A stretch of DNA of 64,000 nucleotides from Paludibacteraceae bacterium (GTDB lineage Bacteria; Bacteroidota; Bacteroidia; Bacteroidales; Paludibacteraceae), in contig CAJOIZ010000003.1 of assembly GCA_905234835.1 (NCBI GenBank), forward strand, positions 62,001 to 126,000. Direction: 5' to 3'. The notes under the pieces were generated by a model, which did no database searches, was not told the origin of the DNA, and worked only from the letters and a program-made list of their open reading frames with translations. Both the position numbers and the translations under genes were made by a program. Position 1 is the first letter of the stretch. Every line of letters starts with the position of its first letter. Shown in pieces: positions 1-9,364 of the stretch.

Positions 1-1
1 C

Positions 2-751
2 GGCATAAAGACAACCATCAAGGATGTGCCGGGTTTGAACGTGGAGGTATGGGAGAACACCAAGACAGGGGACATCTGCGCGTTCGCATGGGTCAAATCC
101 GCTGACCTGTACAAGAAACTGATGCGGCGCATTGCTGTTAATCTGTCGAAAGCCGAGGCCGTACTCAACAGCGTGGAAACGCGTGCCGGAAGCGGAGACA
201 AGATGCAGGCTCGCCACATGCTGGCGGAAATATCTCCCATACTGGACGGTATTGAGAACGACCAGTTCATCATGCTGGGTATTGATGCCGCGACAACGGA
301 TGAAGACTTGTCCCTTCGTGAATCAAAACAGATGAAGGAGCGTTTCTTGTCACTGACTGCGAAACTGAAAAACAGCATAGCGGTCTGTATCGACTGCACG
401 GCGAAACTCTTTGGCACAAGTTATATGGCGTTGAAAAGTGAGATACAAGGCGCGCTGTCGGATTTGGGTGTGATGTTCGTGGATGATGCCGACCGTGCGG
501 ATTGGGTGATACGGATTACAGCCCGGGCACGCGAGTACAACAAGGTGGATTATGGCAACGCATCGGCGTACTTTGTCTTTACGGACGCACAAATCAGCAT
601 AGAAAAAACGGCTGACGGCAAGCGTATCTACGAGAATAGCATCAGCGAAAAGGGTACTCATACGCTCGGTTATGAGCAGGCGGCACGGGACGCATACGAA
701 CACCTTTCCGTGCAGTTGGGTGGTATAGTTAGAGAGCAGATAACAAAATGA
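2..751 (+). CDS. Hypothetical protein, C-terminal part (gene starts upstream of the window)
   Basis: The reading frame is open from the first bases and only meets a GTG at 26, so the window cuts the gene and the true start is outside. The visible part is about 249 residues with no clear membrane segment. It begins with a stretch like VWENTKTGDICAFAW, followed by a helical middle part and a C-terminal alpha/beta part (LGVMFVDDADRADWVIRIT...). This loosely resembles LPP20-type or other assembly-related lipoproteins that process a short conserved domain, but I do not recognise the family with confidence and the signal peptide region is missing. Its stop codon (749-751) overlaps the ATG of the next tiny ORF in an ATGA arrangement, suggesting translational coupling. 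A 10-base-pair terminator hairpin follows at 971. Confidence 0.75.
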   Translation, partial: GIKTTIKDVPGLNVEVWENTKTGDICAFAWVKSADLYKKLMRRIAVNLSKAEAVLNSVETRAGSGDKMQARHMLAEISPILDGIENDQFIMLGIDAATTDEDLSLRESKQMKERFLSLTAKLKNSIAVCIDCTAKLFGTSYMALKSEIQGALSDLGVMFVDDADRADWVIRITARAREYNKVDYGNASAYFVFTDAQISIEKTADGKRIYENSISEKGTHTLGYEQAARDAYEHLSVQLGGIVREQITK

Positions 752-843
752 ACCATCCTGTCCGCAAGTACATCTCCAACGGCATTCTCCTTATCGAACG
801 CAACGGCATCCGCTACGCCGCCCAAGGCCAGCGTCTCGACTAA
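748..843 (+). CDS. 31-residue ORF that is only a sorting-tail-like sequence
   Basis: ATG at 748 overlaps the upstream stop as ATGA, and the frame ends with TAA at 841-843. The peptide reads NGILLIERNGIRYAAQGQ in its core. This matches the extreme C-termini of the BspA-like protein ending at 5222 (NGVLYIERNGNLYDATGTQ) and the DUF4465 protein ending at 58153 (NGVVYVIRNGKMYDLRGQ). It is therefore a free-standing copy of a C-terminal tail normally fused to secreted proteins. It could be made by re-initiation. Alternatively a -1 slip on the AAAA just before the upstream stop would fuse it in frame to the upstream protein. A degraded frameshifted gene end is equally possible. Protein-level expression is not shown by the sequence. 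Confidence 0.5.
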   Translation: MNHPVRKYISNGILLIERNGIRYAAQGQRLD

Positions 844-970
844 GAGATAAGAACCTGTCACCTCCGTCAATTACGTTCAAATTGTATTTGAACACGGCTT
901 CCCAGAGCCGCTTGTAAAGAATATGGGCTTTGTTCATTGCGTGCGGATAGTATCCGCACCTCTATCACCA

Positions 971-1010
971 CAGAAGGCTACCCGCACGGATAGCCTTCTG
1001 TTTGTTTCTT
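971..1010 (+). terminator. Rho-independent terminator-like hairpin
   Basis: CAGAAGGCTA (971-980) and TAGCCTTCTG (991-1000) form a perfect 10-base-pair stem with a 10-base loop, followed by TTTGTTTCTT. It lies about 130 bases after the tail ORF and is the natural end of that transcript. Confidence 0.75.
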
Positions 1011-1091
1011 ATTGCCTTCTTGTCTTTTTCTTTTATTGCCTTCTTTCTTTTATTGTCTGCGAATTTAATTCGCAGCCCTTTCGTCTGTTGT

Positions 1092-1114
1092 AGCGGCTGA
1101 GAGCCGCTTTTTTC
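1092..1114 (+). terminator. Second terminator-like hairpin
   Basis: AGCGGCT (1092-1098), loop GAG, AGCCGCT (1102-1108), then an uninterrupted T run. The stem is compact and GC-rich. It may back up the hairpin at 971. Confidence 0.65.
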
Positions 1115-1320
1115 TTCGTCAGTTAGCCCCGAAATAATCGTGCCCTTGTGGCTAAGAATCTTATTCGGCTTCAAAGCGTATGTCTATTTCGCGGCAATTG
1201 TATTGCCGCAAAGTCTTCTTCGCTAAAGAGTCGGACTTTGTCCATTGTGTCTACATGAAAGCCCTGCAGGCTTTTATGCCTAGAGGCATAATGGGCGGAT
1301 ATTTGAACATCGGCCTTAAG

Positions 1321-1399
1321 AGCCGCTTGTAAGAACCCCGCCGTCCTCTTCAGATAACGGAGATCCCGACATCCCGAAAGCACGGTATCCCGAAATTCC
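1321..1399 (+). repeat. Dispersed intergenic repeat, copy 1 of 2
   Basis: About 79 bases starting AGCCGCTTGTAAGA and running through CCCCGCCGTCCTCTTCAG to CGGTATCCCGAAAT. It aligns without gaps to 30213-30291 with only a handful of substitutions. Neither copy is coding. Confidence 0.8.
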
Positions 1400-1678
1400 A
1401 ATAGGACGATATCCCGACATCCCGACCCTAAATTTGCAATTTGCAATTTGAAATCATAAATCAAAAACCCCTCCTCATTTACAGTAGTTTACAAAGAAAA
1501 TGCAAAAAAAAGTAAAAAAACTTGCCTTTTAGGTGATAGATTTTGCCCTTTTTTTGCCTTATATATGGAGGGGTATATTATTCCGCTGTGGCATAAATTT
1601 GCAATTTGAAACTTGCATTCATAAATCATCCACCGTATTTCTATCGGACAATAGAAAAAATAACAATTCTTACCGCTA

Positions 1679-1712
1679 TTGTTTACAGGAATGTAAAAAT
1701 GTAGTACTTTTG
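1679..1712 (+). promoter_or_regulatory. Bacteroidota-type promoter for the BspA-like gene
   Basis: A -33-like TTGTTTAC begins at 1679 and the -7 box TACTTTTG lies at 1705-1712, matching TAnnTTTG. The start codon follows about 65 bases later, after an A-rich leader containing ACAATAATAAACAATAAT repeats. Confidence 0.75.
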
Positions 1713-1778
1713 CGGCGAAATTACTACCTTGTGAAACAACAACCATAAACAATAATAAACAATAATCAACAACACACA

Positions 1779-4700
1779 ATGAAAAGACTCTTTTCTGTTT
1801 TGGCTCTGGCGGCGGTGATGCTGCTGCCGGGCACGGGCAAACTCTTCGCCCAAGACCAAGTGACGGACGATTTCACTGCCGTCAACGCAACCGGCAAAAC
1901 CTATATCTGGGGCGATGACTATTACACCTCCGACAAACAGGTCGGACTCTGCGATGTCGTCGTGACGAAAATGCCTTCCGGCTCGACCCCGGGTCAGCTG
2001 GCCATCACCCATGCGGTTCCGTCGTGGTACTCCTATTATCCGAATTCGATGAAACTGTCGGTGTACATCAAGGACAAAAGCGGTCGTCTGTTCTACATCA
2101 CCAAGATTGGCAACGACGTGTTCAAGAACGAGACCAACATTTACAGCCTTTACATGGAGTGCTACACATCCGATGCTATGAAGGAGTTCCGCAAACTCCC
2201 GTTTGAGATAGGTGCAAGCGCATTCGAGGGCTGTACGAACCTGACTAATATCAATGTTACTGCAAACGGGTCGAAACTGGGAGCCACCACCGAGCTGTAC
2301 CGCGTGGGAGCCAATGCGTTCAAGAACTGCTCCAAACTGACCACGAATATCGCATCAAGAACCGGCGGCTACATCAGCGCAAACGCCTTTGAGAACTGCT
2401 CAGCCCTGACATCATTATCCTTAAGCGGCTCAATCGACAAGACCGCCTTCACAGGCTGCACGGGCGTAAAATCTATCTACTGGTACGGCGGATACACCAC
2501 CGCTCTCTCCTCCTACTACGACTCGCCCATGTTCCCGATGCGCAACAGCGTGACTTCCATCGAGATATACGGCTCTGTACCCGCACACTTCTTCGAGACC
2601 TTCACCGAACTGACCAAAGTGACCTGCCCCGCCAAGATATGGGACAATCTCGCCAACACCAACCAGTACCAGATGGGAATCGGCGACAACGGATTCGGCA
2701 ACTGTTACCAACTCGCCGAAGTGGAAGTGGCTGGTGCCATTCACCCCAAAGCATTCTACAACTGCTCCAAGCTGGCTAAAATAACATGGCGCGGCGCATT
2801 CCTCGCCCAAAGCCAGGTTCCCACTGATTATGACAATGGCTTCTTCAACAGTGCCAAGAATTATGTAACCGAGTTCATCATTGAGGACAATTCCAACACA
2901 CACCCCAACAGTTACATCCCCTCGTACCTGTGCTACGGCATGAGTAAACTGAAAGAGATTGCCATCCCTGACTACGTGAGCAGCATCGGTGAAGGCGCAT
3001 TCCGCGAATGCTCCGCGCTCAAATGGGTTACTTTCGACAACAAGGAAAACTCGCAGCTCAGCGTCATCGGCAGCACCGCCTTTATGGACTGCTCGGCTCT
3101 GACATCCATCACCCTGCCCGTCTCTATCGAGTATATCTACGACGAGGCGTTCTCCTATTGCACCAAGATGGAAACCTGCCCGCTCAACAGCACTTTGGTC
3201 AACCTCAAACATCTTGGTCGTGCGCTGTTCTACAACTCCGCAATCAAGAGCCTGTATGTACCTGCCGGCGTGAAGACAATCGGCGGCGCGCTCGTTTACG
3301 GCGGCTCGAACTCACAGTGCGAATTGATTATCTATATGCCCAAGAACCTCACACGCGACAAGATTGGCGGCAGCTGGGCGGACCTCTTCTTCGGCACGGA
3401 GTCATTCAATGCGGACAAGCGTAACGGAGTCACCACCGTCCGTATCAACGCCGAGGCGAAAGAGATTCCCGACTCCCTGTTCTACAACTTCAAGGGACTC
3501 GTGGCTGTAACCGACGAGACACAGAGTGCATGGCTCGACAACGTGGATTATGTGGGCAAAGCCGCATTCAAGAACTGCGAGAAGATGTGGGGCGAAGGTG
3601 CCAAGACCCGTCTTGACAACGTTTCTGCCGTTGGCGAAGCGGCGTTTGAAGGCTCCAACTTCAGCGGACATATCGAGTTCAAGGAACTGCAGGACATCGG
3701 CAAACGTGCATTCGCGAACACCCAACTCGTGGATATGAGTCGTATGGGAACCATGCCCAAACTGATTACCATCGGCGAAGAGGCGTTTGCTGACAACAAA
3801 CTGCTCGAGAAAGCCTTTGTTCCTGCTAAAGTGAAGAAACTGGCCGCAGGAGCGTTCAGCAACTGCATCAATCTGCAGAAACTGAACCTCGGCAGCACGG
3901 AGGTGATTGGCAACAACGCCTTCCTCATGGCTGACATTGATACACTCCGTCTGCCCGATGTAAGCGCCATTGGCAACAGCGCCTTCGCATCGAACACCAA
4001 TCTCAAGACCGTCATTATCAGCAACAAGATTCCGACCATCATAGCCGACGGAACCACTGATGACTCGTTCAATGGCTCGCCCGTGGAGAAGATTCTCGGC
4101 GGCTGCGCTGTCATCGACGACCTGAAGAACGACGAGAACTGGAAGAAAGTCTGCGCGAACATCCAGACCGCCGATATGGGCTTCAAATACCCGAAGATCT
4201 ACGACGGATGGTGGCTGATGGGGCAGGGTGTGCTTGACACCGTTGCCGAACTTGACTGCACCGGCAAGTTCACGCTTGAAGCCAAACCCAAGACCGAAGA
4301 GGGTTACTACTTCGTCAGCTGGGGTGATGGCAACACCGACAACCCGCGCACATGGGACATGAACGATCCTGAAAACAACCAATACGGCTACAACATCAGC
4401 GTCATCTTTGACAACGAAAGCCTCTATACCGAGGACATCACGGTCAACGTACAGCCCGCAGGCATAGCCAACATAACCGTTTATGACTTCAACACAGGTT
4501 TGGAGAACAAACGCGGCAAGTACAAACGCGATGCTTCTTATATCTTCATTCCCGATCAGTTCGAGCCGGACGCATGGTACACCTTCTCGCACTGGGACTA
4601 TGACATGAACAGGATGGCTACCGTCTATAGCAGTGAGGACGAGTTATATCCCGACGGACTGCAACTGACTGTCCGCTACATGCCTATGGGCGGCGGCATG

Positions 4701-5222
4701 ATGGATCCCGAGAATCCCGATCCCGAACCCTATGAGGAACCCGAACACCCGCAGGAGATTACCGCTGTCTATGCGCCGCAGGACATCTTCGTGTCCATCA
4801 TCATCTGCTCCGATGGCCGCGGTACGTTTGAGTACACGGGCGAGCAACGCCTTGGTCAGACGCTCACACTCACAGCCCAACCTAAAGACGGCTTCAAGTT
4901 CTGGCACTGGAACGACGACCTGAAAGCCACACAGGCTACTGACTACAAGCTGACTCTCACACCGGAACTGCTCATCAAGCAGGGTATGATGCCCGAGGAT
5001 GAAGGCACACGCGTCTATAATAAGGAGACAAAGACCTATGAGCCTTACGAGAGCTGGTCGGAATACGCTGCCGAGATCTGCGCATGGTTCGTTCCCATTG
5101 GAACAGACGTGGAGGACTTGCAGGAAGACCAGCCTCACAGCATCAAGGTTCTGCGCAATGGTGTACTCTACATCGAGCGCAACGGCAACCTCTACGATGC
5201 TACCGGCACACAGGTAAAATAA
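1779..5222 (+). CDS. BspA-like leucine-rich repeat surface protein with sorting-like tail
   Basis: 1147 residues. A signal peptide covers about residues 1-25 (hydrophobic core ending LFAQ). Residues ~115-770 are LRR_5/BspA-type repeats with the typical core GxxAFxxCxxLxxI (for example around residues 140, 404 and 730). Residues ~830-1060 contain three beta-repeat-like segments with a GYYFxxWxDG / FSHWDYD / FKFWHWNDD pattern, as in bacterial adhesins. The last ~26 residues form a tail (LRNGVLYIERNG...) shared with other secreted proteins in this window, which I read as an export or anchoring signal. BspA-family proteins are cell-surface proteins linked to adhesion; the specific ligand is unknown. 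It is monocistronic, with its own promoter at 1679-1712. Confidence 0.9.
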   Translation: MKRLFSVLALAAVMLLPGTGKLFAQDQVTDDFTAVNATGKTYIWGDDYYTSDKQVGLCDVVVTKMPSGSTPGQLAITHAVPSWYSYYPNSMKLSVYIKDKSGRLFYITKIGNDVFKNETNIYSLYMECYTSDAMKEFRKLPFEIGASAFEGCTNLTNINVTANGSKLGATTELYRVGANAFKNCSKLTTNIASRTGGYISANAFENCSALTSLSLSGSIDKTAFTGCTGVKSIYWYGGYTTALSSYYDSPMFPMRNSVTSIEIYGSVPAHFFETFTELTKVTCPAKIWDNLANTNQYQMGIGDNGFGNCYQLAEVEVAGAIHPKAFYNCSKLAKITWRGAFLAQSQVPTDYDNGFFNSAKNYVTEFIIEDNSNTHPNSYIPSYLCYGMSKLKEIAIPDYVSSIGEGAFRECSALKWVTFDNKENSQLSVIGSTAFMDCSALTSITLPVSIEYIYDEAFSYCTKMETCPLNSTLVNLKHLGRALFYNSAIKSLYVPAGVKTIGGALVYGGSNSQCELIIYMPKNLTRDKIGGSWADLFFGTESFNADKRNGVTTVRINAEAKEIPDSLFYNFKGLVAVTDETQSAWLDNVDYVGKAAFKNCEKMWGEGAKTRLDNVSAVGEAAFEGSNFSGHIEFKELQDIGKRAFANTQLVDMSRMGTMPKLITIGEEAFADNKLLEKAFVPAKVKKLAAGAFSNCINLQKLNLGSTEVIGNNAFLMADIDTLRLPDVSAIGNSAFASNTNLKTVIISNKIPTIIADGTTDDSFNGSPVEKILGGCAVIDDLKNDENWKKVCANIQTADMGFKYPKIYDGWWLMGQGVLDTVAELDCTGKFTLEAKPKTEEGYYFVSWGDGNTDNPRTWDMNDPENNQYGYNISVIFDNESLYTEDITVNVQPAGIANITVYDFNTGLENKRGKYKRDASYIFIPDQFEPDAWYTFSHWDYDMNRMATVYSSEDELYPDGLQLTVRYMPMGGGMMDPENPDPEPYEEPEHPQEITAVYAPQDIFVSIIICSDGRGTFEYTGEQRLGQTLTLTAQPKDGFKFWHWNDDLKATQATDYKLTLTPELLIKQGMMPEDEGTRVYNKETKTYEPYESWSEYAAEICAWFVPIGTDVEDLQEDQPHSIKVLRNGVLYIERNGNLYDATGTQVK

Positions 5223-5227
5223 GTCTC

Positions 5228-5340
5228 ACAAGACAATAGCTCTATAACCACAAGGGCAATAGTTCTTAAAATAAGTACAAGGCAATAGCCCTATAAGTCA
5301 ACAAGGGCAACAGTTAAATTAAGTACAAGGGCTGAAAGCC
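5228..5340 (+). repeat. Irregular tandem repeat after the BspA-like gene
   Basis: Five imperfect units of about 16-27 bases, each beginning ACAAGRGCAATAG or similar (5228, 5250, 5277, 5301, 5325). Nothing coding is visible. The rest of this 289-base spacer holds a weak hairpin AAAGCG/CGCTTT (5355-5376) and the next promoter. Confidence 0.65.
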
Positions 5341-5441
5341 TGTAAAACAAAAGAAAAGCGTTCTTCAGAGCGCTTTCCTATTGTCTCTATCTGTATCCCT
5401 TTGACATATAATCGGTACAAATAGAATAGGTTTGATGATTA

Positions 5442-5474
5442 TTTTTGTATTTTGCATTTTTTGATTTATCTTTG
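5442..5474 (+). promoter_or_regulatory. Promoter of the lolA-like/kdsC/gmd operon
   Basis: A TTTTTG -33 box ends at 5447, and TATCTTTG (5467-5474) follows after 19 bases. The first ATG of the operon is 38 bases downstream. Confidence 0.75.
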
Positions 5475-5511
5475 CCCGCTGATTAGTGCGACTTAACGAT
5501 ATTTAGACACG

Positions 5512-6069
5512 ATGAAACTTATTCTTATTTTCCTGACAGTTCTGTCGTCCCTGTTTACGACGCTGGAACAACAAATACTGCAATCGGATTTTACGGTAAC
5601 CATCACCTCAAAGGACTCGCAACCAATGACCTATGCAGGGAAATTTACCGTACAAGGCGAGAAGTTTCTCCTTCATGCCTTCGGCATCGATGCTGCATAC
5701 GACGGCGAGACAATGTTCCTCTATCAGGAAGAAACCGACGAACTGACCATCTCTAACCCCACGCAGGAGGAACTGATGCAGACCAATCCGCTCGCCTTCG
5801 CCAAAGCATTGGTGGAATCGAGCAAAGTGACCGAGAAAGCCGCAGCCGACGGCAAGACAGTGCTTGTGACACTCGTGCCGCAGGACAAGACAACCGACAT
5901 CGAGCGGTTCAATATGCGTGTACGGGTGCGGGACAATATGCCCATTATGATAGAAATCAAGGAGTCGCAACGTACCAGCACTATGCGTCTGGGACACCCG
6001 CAATACATACAAACCGCCCCGCAATACATCATCGAAAAAGAAGGAGCCTACATCAATGATCTCAGATAG
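5512..6069 (+). CDS. LolA-like outer-membrane lipoprotein carrier
   Basis: 185 residues with an N-terminal hydrophobic signal segment (MKLILIFLTVLSSLF). The pattern after it (LQSDFTVTITSKDSQPMTYAGKF, then EKFLLHAFGIDAAYDGETMFLY) is that of the LolA/LppX half-barrel fold: a chaperone that carries lipoproteins across the periplasm to the outer membrane. Size fits LolA homologues. It overlaps kdsC by 14 bases and is probably co-transcribed with it. A LolC/E-type permease lies far away at 46.1 kb and could act in the same pathway. Sequence identity to characterised LolA cannot be judged here, so the function is a family-level inference. Confidence 0.75.
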   Translation: MKLILIFLTVLSSLFTTLEQQILQSDFTVTITSKDSQPMTYAGKFTVQGEKFLLHAFGIDAAYDGETMFLYQEETDELTISNPTQEELMQTNPLAFAKALVESSKVTEKAAADGKTVLVTLVPQDKTTDIERFNMRVRVRDNMPIMIEIKESQRTSTMRLGHPQYIQTAPQYIIEKEGAYINDLR

Positions 6070-6625
6070 ACTATCACGTATTCGCCTGTTCCTGACGGAT
6101 GTGGACGGCTGTCTGACCGACGGCGGGATGTACTATTCGGCTTCGGGTGACGAACTGAAACGCTTCTGCGTCTATGACGGTATGGGAATGGTGCTCCTGC
6201 AAAAAGCAGGCATTCACTGCGGCATACTCACATCCGAGACTACAGACATAGTGCTTCACCGCGCACGCAAACTCAATCTCGACTACCTGTATATGGGCGT
6301 GGGCAGACAGAAAGACAAGACGGATGTAATGTGCTATCATCCCGCACAGGGTCAGGCACAGCAGATGCCTTTTATGAGCAAGACAGATGCCTGCATGATG
6401 ATATGCAACCAAATGGGAATCAGCCTTGACGAAGTATGCTACGTAGGGGACGATATCAACGATGCGGAACTGCTGAAGGCAGTAGGGTACGCCGCTTGTC
6501 CTTCTACGGCAATGGACTGCATCAAGACAATTGAAGGTATTCATATCCTGAACAAAGGCGGCGGAGAAGGTGCCGTCAGAGAACTTTGCGACCTCATTCT
6601 TCAGGCACATGTAGAACACCATTAA
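6056..6625 (+). CDS. kdsC: 3-deoxy-D-manno-octulosonate 8-phosphate phosphatase (KdsC/YrbI family)
   Basis: 189 residues, the normal length for KdsC. HAD motif I is LTDVDGCLTDG (residues ~13-23) with both aspartates. Motif II is the TSE of ILTSETTD, a lysine lies in the GRQKDKTDV stretch, and motif IV is VGDDINDAEL (~130-139). There is no large cap, as in the tetrameric C0 class. It removes the phosphate from KDO-8-phosphate in the cytoplasm, giving KDO for the lipopolysaccharide inner core. The start overlaps the lolA-like gene, and gmd follows after 12 bases. A related role on another 8- or 9-carbon acid phosphate cannot be excluded. Confidence 0.88.
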   Translation: MISDRLSRIRLFLTDVDGCLTDGGMYYSASGDELKRFCVYDGMGMVLLQKAGIHCGILTSETTDIVLHRARKLNLDYLYMGVGRQKDKTDVMCYHPAQGQAQQMPFMSKTDACMMICNQMGISLDEVCYVGDDINDAELLKAVGYAACPSTAMDCIKTIEGIHILNKGGGEGAVRELCDLILQAHVEHH

Positions 6626-6637
6626 AGAAAGATATAT

Positions 6638-7693
6638 ATGAAAAAAGCACTCATTACTGGCATTACCGGTCAGGACGGCAGTTACCTCGCTGAGTTTCTG
6701 CTTGGTAAAGGCTATGAAGTACACGGCATTATCCGCCGTTCGTCCACATTCAATACGGGCCGTATCGAACACCTGTACCTACAGGAATGGGTACGCGACC
6801 AGAAAAAACCGCGTGCCGTCAATCTGCATTACGGAGATATGACCGACTCGTCATCGCTGATACGTATCATCGGCGAGATACGCCCTGACGAGATTTACAA
6901 CCTCGCAGCACAGTCGCACGTGAAAGTGTCGTTCGACGTACCCGAATACACCGCAGAGGCGGATGCGATAGGCACGCTGCGCCTGTTAGAGGCTGTCCGT
7001 ATGCTCGGTATGGAAAAGACGACGCGCATCTATCAAGCATCGACTTCGGAACTGTTCGGACTGGTACAGGAAGTGCCGCAGCGCGAGACCACACCTTTCT
7101 ATCCGCGCTCACCCTACGGGGTCGCCAAGCAGTACGGCTTCTGGATAACGAAGAACTACCGCGAAGCATACGGAATGTTCGCCGTGAACGGTATCCTGTT
7201 CAACCACGAGTCGGAACGCCGTGGCGAGACATTCGTTACCCGCAAAATCACGCTTGCAGCCGCTGCCATAGCCAACGGCAAACAGGACAAACTCTACCTC
7301 GGCAACCTGTCAGCCCGCCGCGACTGGGGGTACGCAAAAGACTATGTGGAGTGTATGTGGCTCATCCTGCAACACCCGACCCCGGAGGACTTTGTCATCG
7401 CAACGGGAGAGATGCACACTGTGCGCGAGTTCTGCACGCTGGCGTTCCGGTTTGCCGGCATTGACCTGCGCTGGGAAGGCGAAGGTGTGAACGAGAAAGG
7501 CATTGACACGAAGACGGGCAAGGTACTCGTGGAAGTCGACCCGAAGTTCTTCCGTCCCACCGAGGTGGAGCAACTCTGCGGCGACCCGACGAAAGCCAAG
7601 ACGCTTTTAGGATGGAACCCCACCAAGACACCGTTTGAACAACTCGTCCGCCTGATGGTGGAAAACGACATGAAGCGATATGGAAAAGAATAG
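6638..7693 (+). CDS. gmd: GDP-mannose 4,6-dehydratase
   Basis: 351 residues, typical for Gmd. The NADP-binding motif is GITGQDG (8-14). The catalytic set is visible: the STSE stretch (135-138) plus Tyr160 and Lys164 in SPYGVAKQY. The N-terminal [15 protein letters not shown] is highly diagnostic for Gmd as opposed to RmlB. It converts GDP-mannose to GDP-4-keto-6-deoxymannose, the first step to GDP-L-fucose. It overlaps the next gene (fcl) by 14 bases, so both steps are made from one transcript; the fucosyltransferase-like GT11 gene lies about 5 kb downstream. Confidence 0.95.
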   Translation: MKKALITGITGQDGSYLAEFLLGKGYEVHGIIRRSSTFNTGRIEHLYLQEWVRDQKKPRAVNLHYGDMTDSSSLIRIIGEIRPDEIYNLAAQSHVKVSFDVPEYTAEADAIGTLRLLEAVRMLGMEKTTRIYQASTSELFGLVQEVPQRETTPFYPRSPYGVAKQYGFWITKNYREAYGMFAVNGILFNHESERRGETFVTRKITLAAAAIANGKQDKLYLGNLSARRDWGYAKDYVECMWLILQHPTPEDFVIATGEMHTVREFCTLAFRFAGIDLRWEGEGVNEKGIDTKTGKVLVEVDPKFFRPTEVEQLCGDPTKAKTLLGWNPTKTPFEQLVRLMVENDMKRYGKE

Positions 7694-8621
7694 TAAAATC
7701 TATGTAGCAGGTCACCGGGGAATGGTGGGAAGTGCCATCGTTTGCGAACTGCAACGGCAAGGATACACCAATATCATCACCCGTACCCATAAAGAACTGG
7801 ATCTCACACGCCAAGAGGCAGTGGAACAATTCTTCCAAACAGAGAGACCCGAATACGTCTTTCTTGCAGCAGCCAAAGTGGGAGGAATAGTCGCAAACCA
7901 GAGTGCGTTGGCAGACTTTATGTACGAGAATATGATTCTGGAAATGAACGTCATTCATTCGGCTTGGCAAAACGGCTGCAAGAAACTGGAGTTCCTTGGC
8001 TCGTCTTGTATCTATCCGCGTATGGCTCCGCAACCGATGAAAGAAGACTGCCTTTTGACAGGTGCATTGGAGAAAACGAACGAAGCATACGCTTTGGCTA
8101 AAATAAGCGGACTGAAATACTGCGAGTTCCTCAACCGCCAATACGGGACGGACTACATATCCGTTATGCCGACCAACCTCTACGGACCGAACGACAATTA
8201 CCACCCCGAACACAGCCACGTGCTGCCCGCCCTTATCCGCCGCTTCCATGAGGCGAAAGAAACCAATGCCGAATCAGTGACGTGCTGGGGGGACGGTTCG
8301 CCGCTGCGCGAGTTCCTCTATGTGGACGACCTCGCCAACCTATGCGTCTTCCTGATGAACAACTATTCGGGCAACGAAACGGTCAATGCTGGGACAGGGA
8401 AGGAACTGACTATACGTGAACTGACCGAGTTGGTGGCGAAAGTTGTCGGATACAAAGGTCGAATCGAGTGGGACACTACCCGCCCGAACGGCACCCCGCG
8501 CAAACTGCTGGACGTAAGCAAAGCCGCCGCACTCGGCTGGACTTTCCGTACCGAACTGGAAGACGGCATCCGTATGGCATACGAAGACTTCCTGAACAAC
8601 CCCATGCGGGCAGAGCGATGA
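7680..8621 (+). CDS. fcl: GDP-L-fucose synthase
   Basis: 313 residues, a short-chain dehydrogenase of the WcaG/Fcl family. The nucleotide-binding motif GHRGMVG lies at 11-17. LGSSCIYP precedes the active-site Tyr137/Lys141 pair in YALAKISG. It epimerises and reduces GDP-4-keto-6-deoxymannose to GDP-L-fucose with NADPH. It overlaps gmd at its start, and at its end overlaps the next gene through ATGA (8618-8621), so translation is probably coupled through all three. Confidence 0.95.
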   Translation: MEKNSKIYVAGHRGMVGSAIVCELQRQGYTNIITRTHKELDLTRQEAVEQFFQTERPEYVFLAAAKVGGIVANQSALADFMYENMILEMNVIHSAWQNGCKKLEFLGSSCIYPRMAPQPMKEDCLLTGALEKTNEAYALAKISGLKYCEFLNRQYGTDYISVMPTNLYGPNDNYHPEHSHVLPALIRRFHEAKETNAESVTCWGDGSPLREFLYVDDLANLCVFLMNNYSGNETVNAGTGKELTIRELTELVAKVVGYKGRIEWDTTRPNGTPRKLLDVSKAAALGWTFRTELEDGIRMAYEDFLNNPMRAER

Positions 8622-9325
8622 CCAATATAGCGGTCATATTGGCGGGAGGGTCGGGGCACCGTTTCGGCGGCGGCCTGCCCAAGCAATTCCTCAAAGTGGC
8701 GGGAAAAACCGTTTTGGAACACAGCGTGGACACCTTTGAGCGCAATGCCGGCATCGATGTGATATACATCGTTGTTCATCCCGACTATATGGATATGTTG
8801 GAGAGCATCGTCCAAAACAACCAATGGAGCAAAGTGAGCAGACTGCTCAAAGGCGGAGACGAACGTTATCTGTCAAGCATGGCGGCGATTGAGGCCTGCC
8901 GTCCGGAAACGGATGTCTGCCTGGTTTTCCACGACGCAGTGCGCCCGCTGGTGTCACAACGCATTATTAATGATGTTATTACGGCTTTGGACGATAACAA
9001 GGCGGTTGCGGTGGCAGTTCCGGCTACAGACACCATATTGGAGCGTGAAACGGGTACTTCCTATATCGGACGTATTCCCGACCGCAGGATGCTGATGTAC
9101 GTACAGACCCCGCAGGCGTTCCGTTACGAAACAATCGCCGAGGCGTACCGTATCGGACTACAAGACAAGGACTTCCAACCGACTGATGACTGCGGCGTGG
9201 TCAGAAAGTACCTGCCGCAGGAGAAGATTTATATAGTGGAGGGCGAGGACGAGAATATCAAACTGACCTACCCGAAGGACAGCTGGCTGGTGGAAAGGAT
9301 ACTGGCGCAACGGGATAAAGGATAA
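8618..9325 (+). CDS. TarI/IspD-family CTP:sugar-alcohol (or MEP) cytidylyltransferase
   Basis: I place the start at the ATG overlapping the fcl stop, giving 235 residues; longer frames upstream only shadow fcl. The N-terminal CTP-binding loop is [12 protein letters not shown] with PKQ following. Other family blocks are [25 protein letters not shown] and VPATDTIL...QTPQAF. IspD usually has HDAARP, whereas ribitol-phosphate enzymes (TarI) tend to have HDSVRP; HDAVRP here and the LicD/TagD neighbours favour an alcohol-phosphate cytidylyltransferase making a CDP-polyol. No reductase (TarJ) is adjacent. If no other ispD exists in the genome, the MEP pathway role should be preferred. Confidence 0.75.
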   Translation: MTNIAVILAGGSGHRFGGGLPKQFLKVAGKTVLEHSVDTFERNAGIDVIYIVVHPDYMDMLESIVQNNQWSKVSRLLKGGDERYLSSMAAIEACRPETDVCLVFHDAVRPLVSQRIINDVITALDDNKAVAVAVPATDTILERETGTSYIGRIPDRRMLMYVQTPQAFRYETIAEAYRIGLQDKDFQPTDDCGVVRKYLPQEKIYIVEGEDENIKLTYPKDSWLVERILAQRDKG

Positions 9326-9364
9326 GTGTTATGAATTTTTAGAAACGAAATAAGATTGATAAAG

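Larger units (their letters stand above)
844..1678. other. Long repeat-rich spacer without a convincing gene
   Basis: No ORF here has a recognisable product. The spacer holds two terminator-like hairpins (listed separately) and a palindromic stem GTGCGGATA/TATCCGCAC at 941-959. Two degenerate copies of a block reading ATTTGAACA-CGGCTT-AGAGCCGCTTGTAA lie around 887-916 and 1302-1332. A dispersed repeat at 1321-1399 has a second copy near 30.2 kb. AT-rich units of the type AAATTTGCAATTTGAAA occur at 1432-1455 and 1597-1612. A 28-base block at 1563-1590 (ATATGGAGGGG...TTCCGCTGTG) recurs inside the 3' end of the large gene at 35.7 kb. Confidence 0.7.

Noticed and set aside
965..1779. Minus-strand frames of about 70-97 codons in the first spacer
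   Set aside because: They run through hairpins and dispersed repeats, have no ribosome site or recognisable sequence, and overlap the plus-strand promoter at 1679-1712.
2430..4592. Long minus-strand frames (260 and 396 codons) inside the BspA-like gene
   Set aside because: They mirror the codon pattern of the plus-strand gene, whose signal peptide, repeats and tail are convincing; the antisense products resemble nothing.
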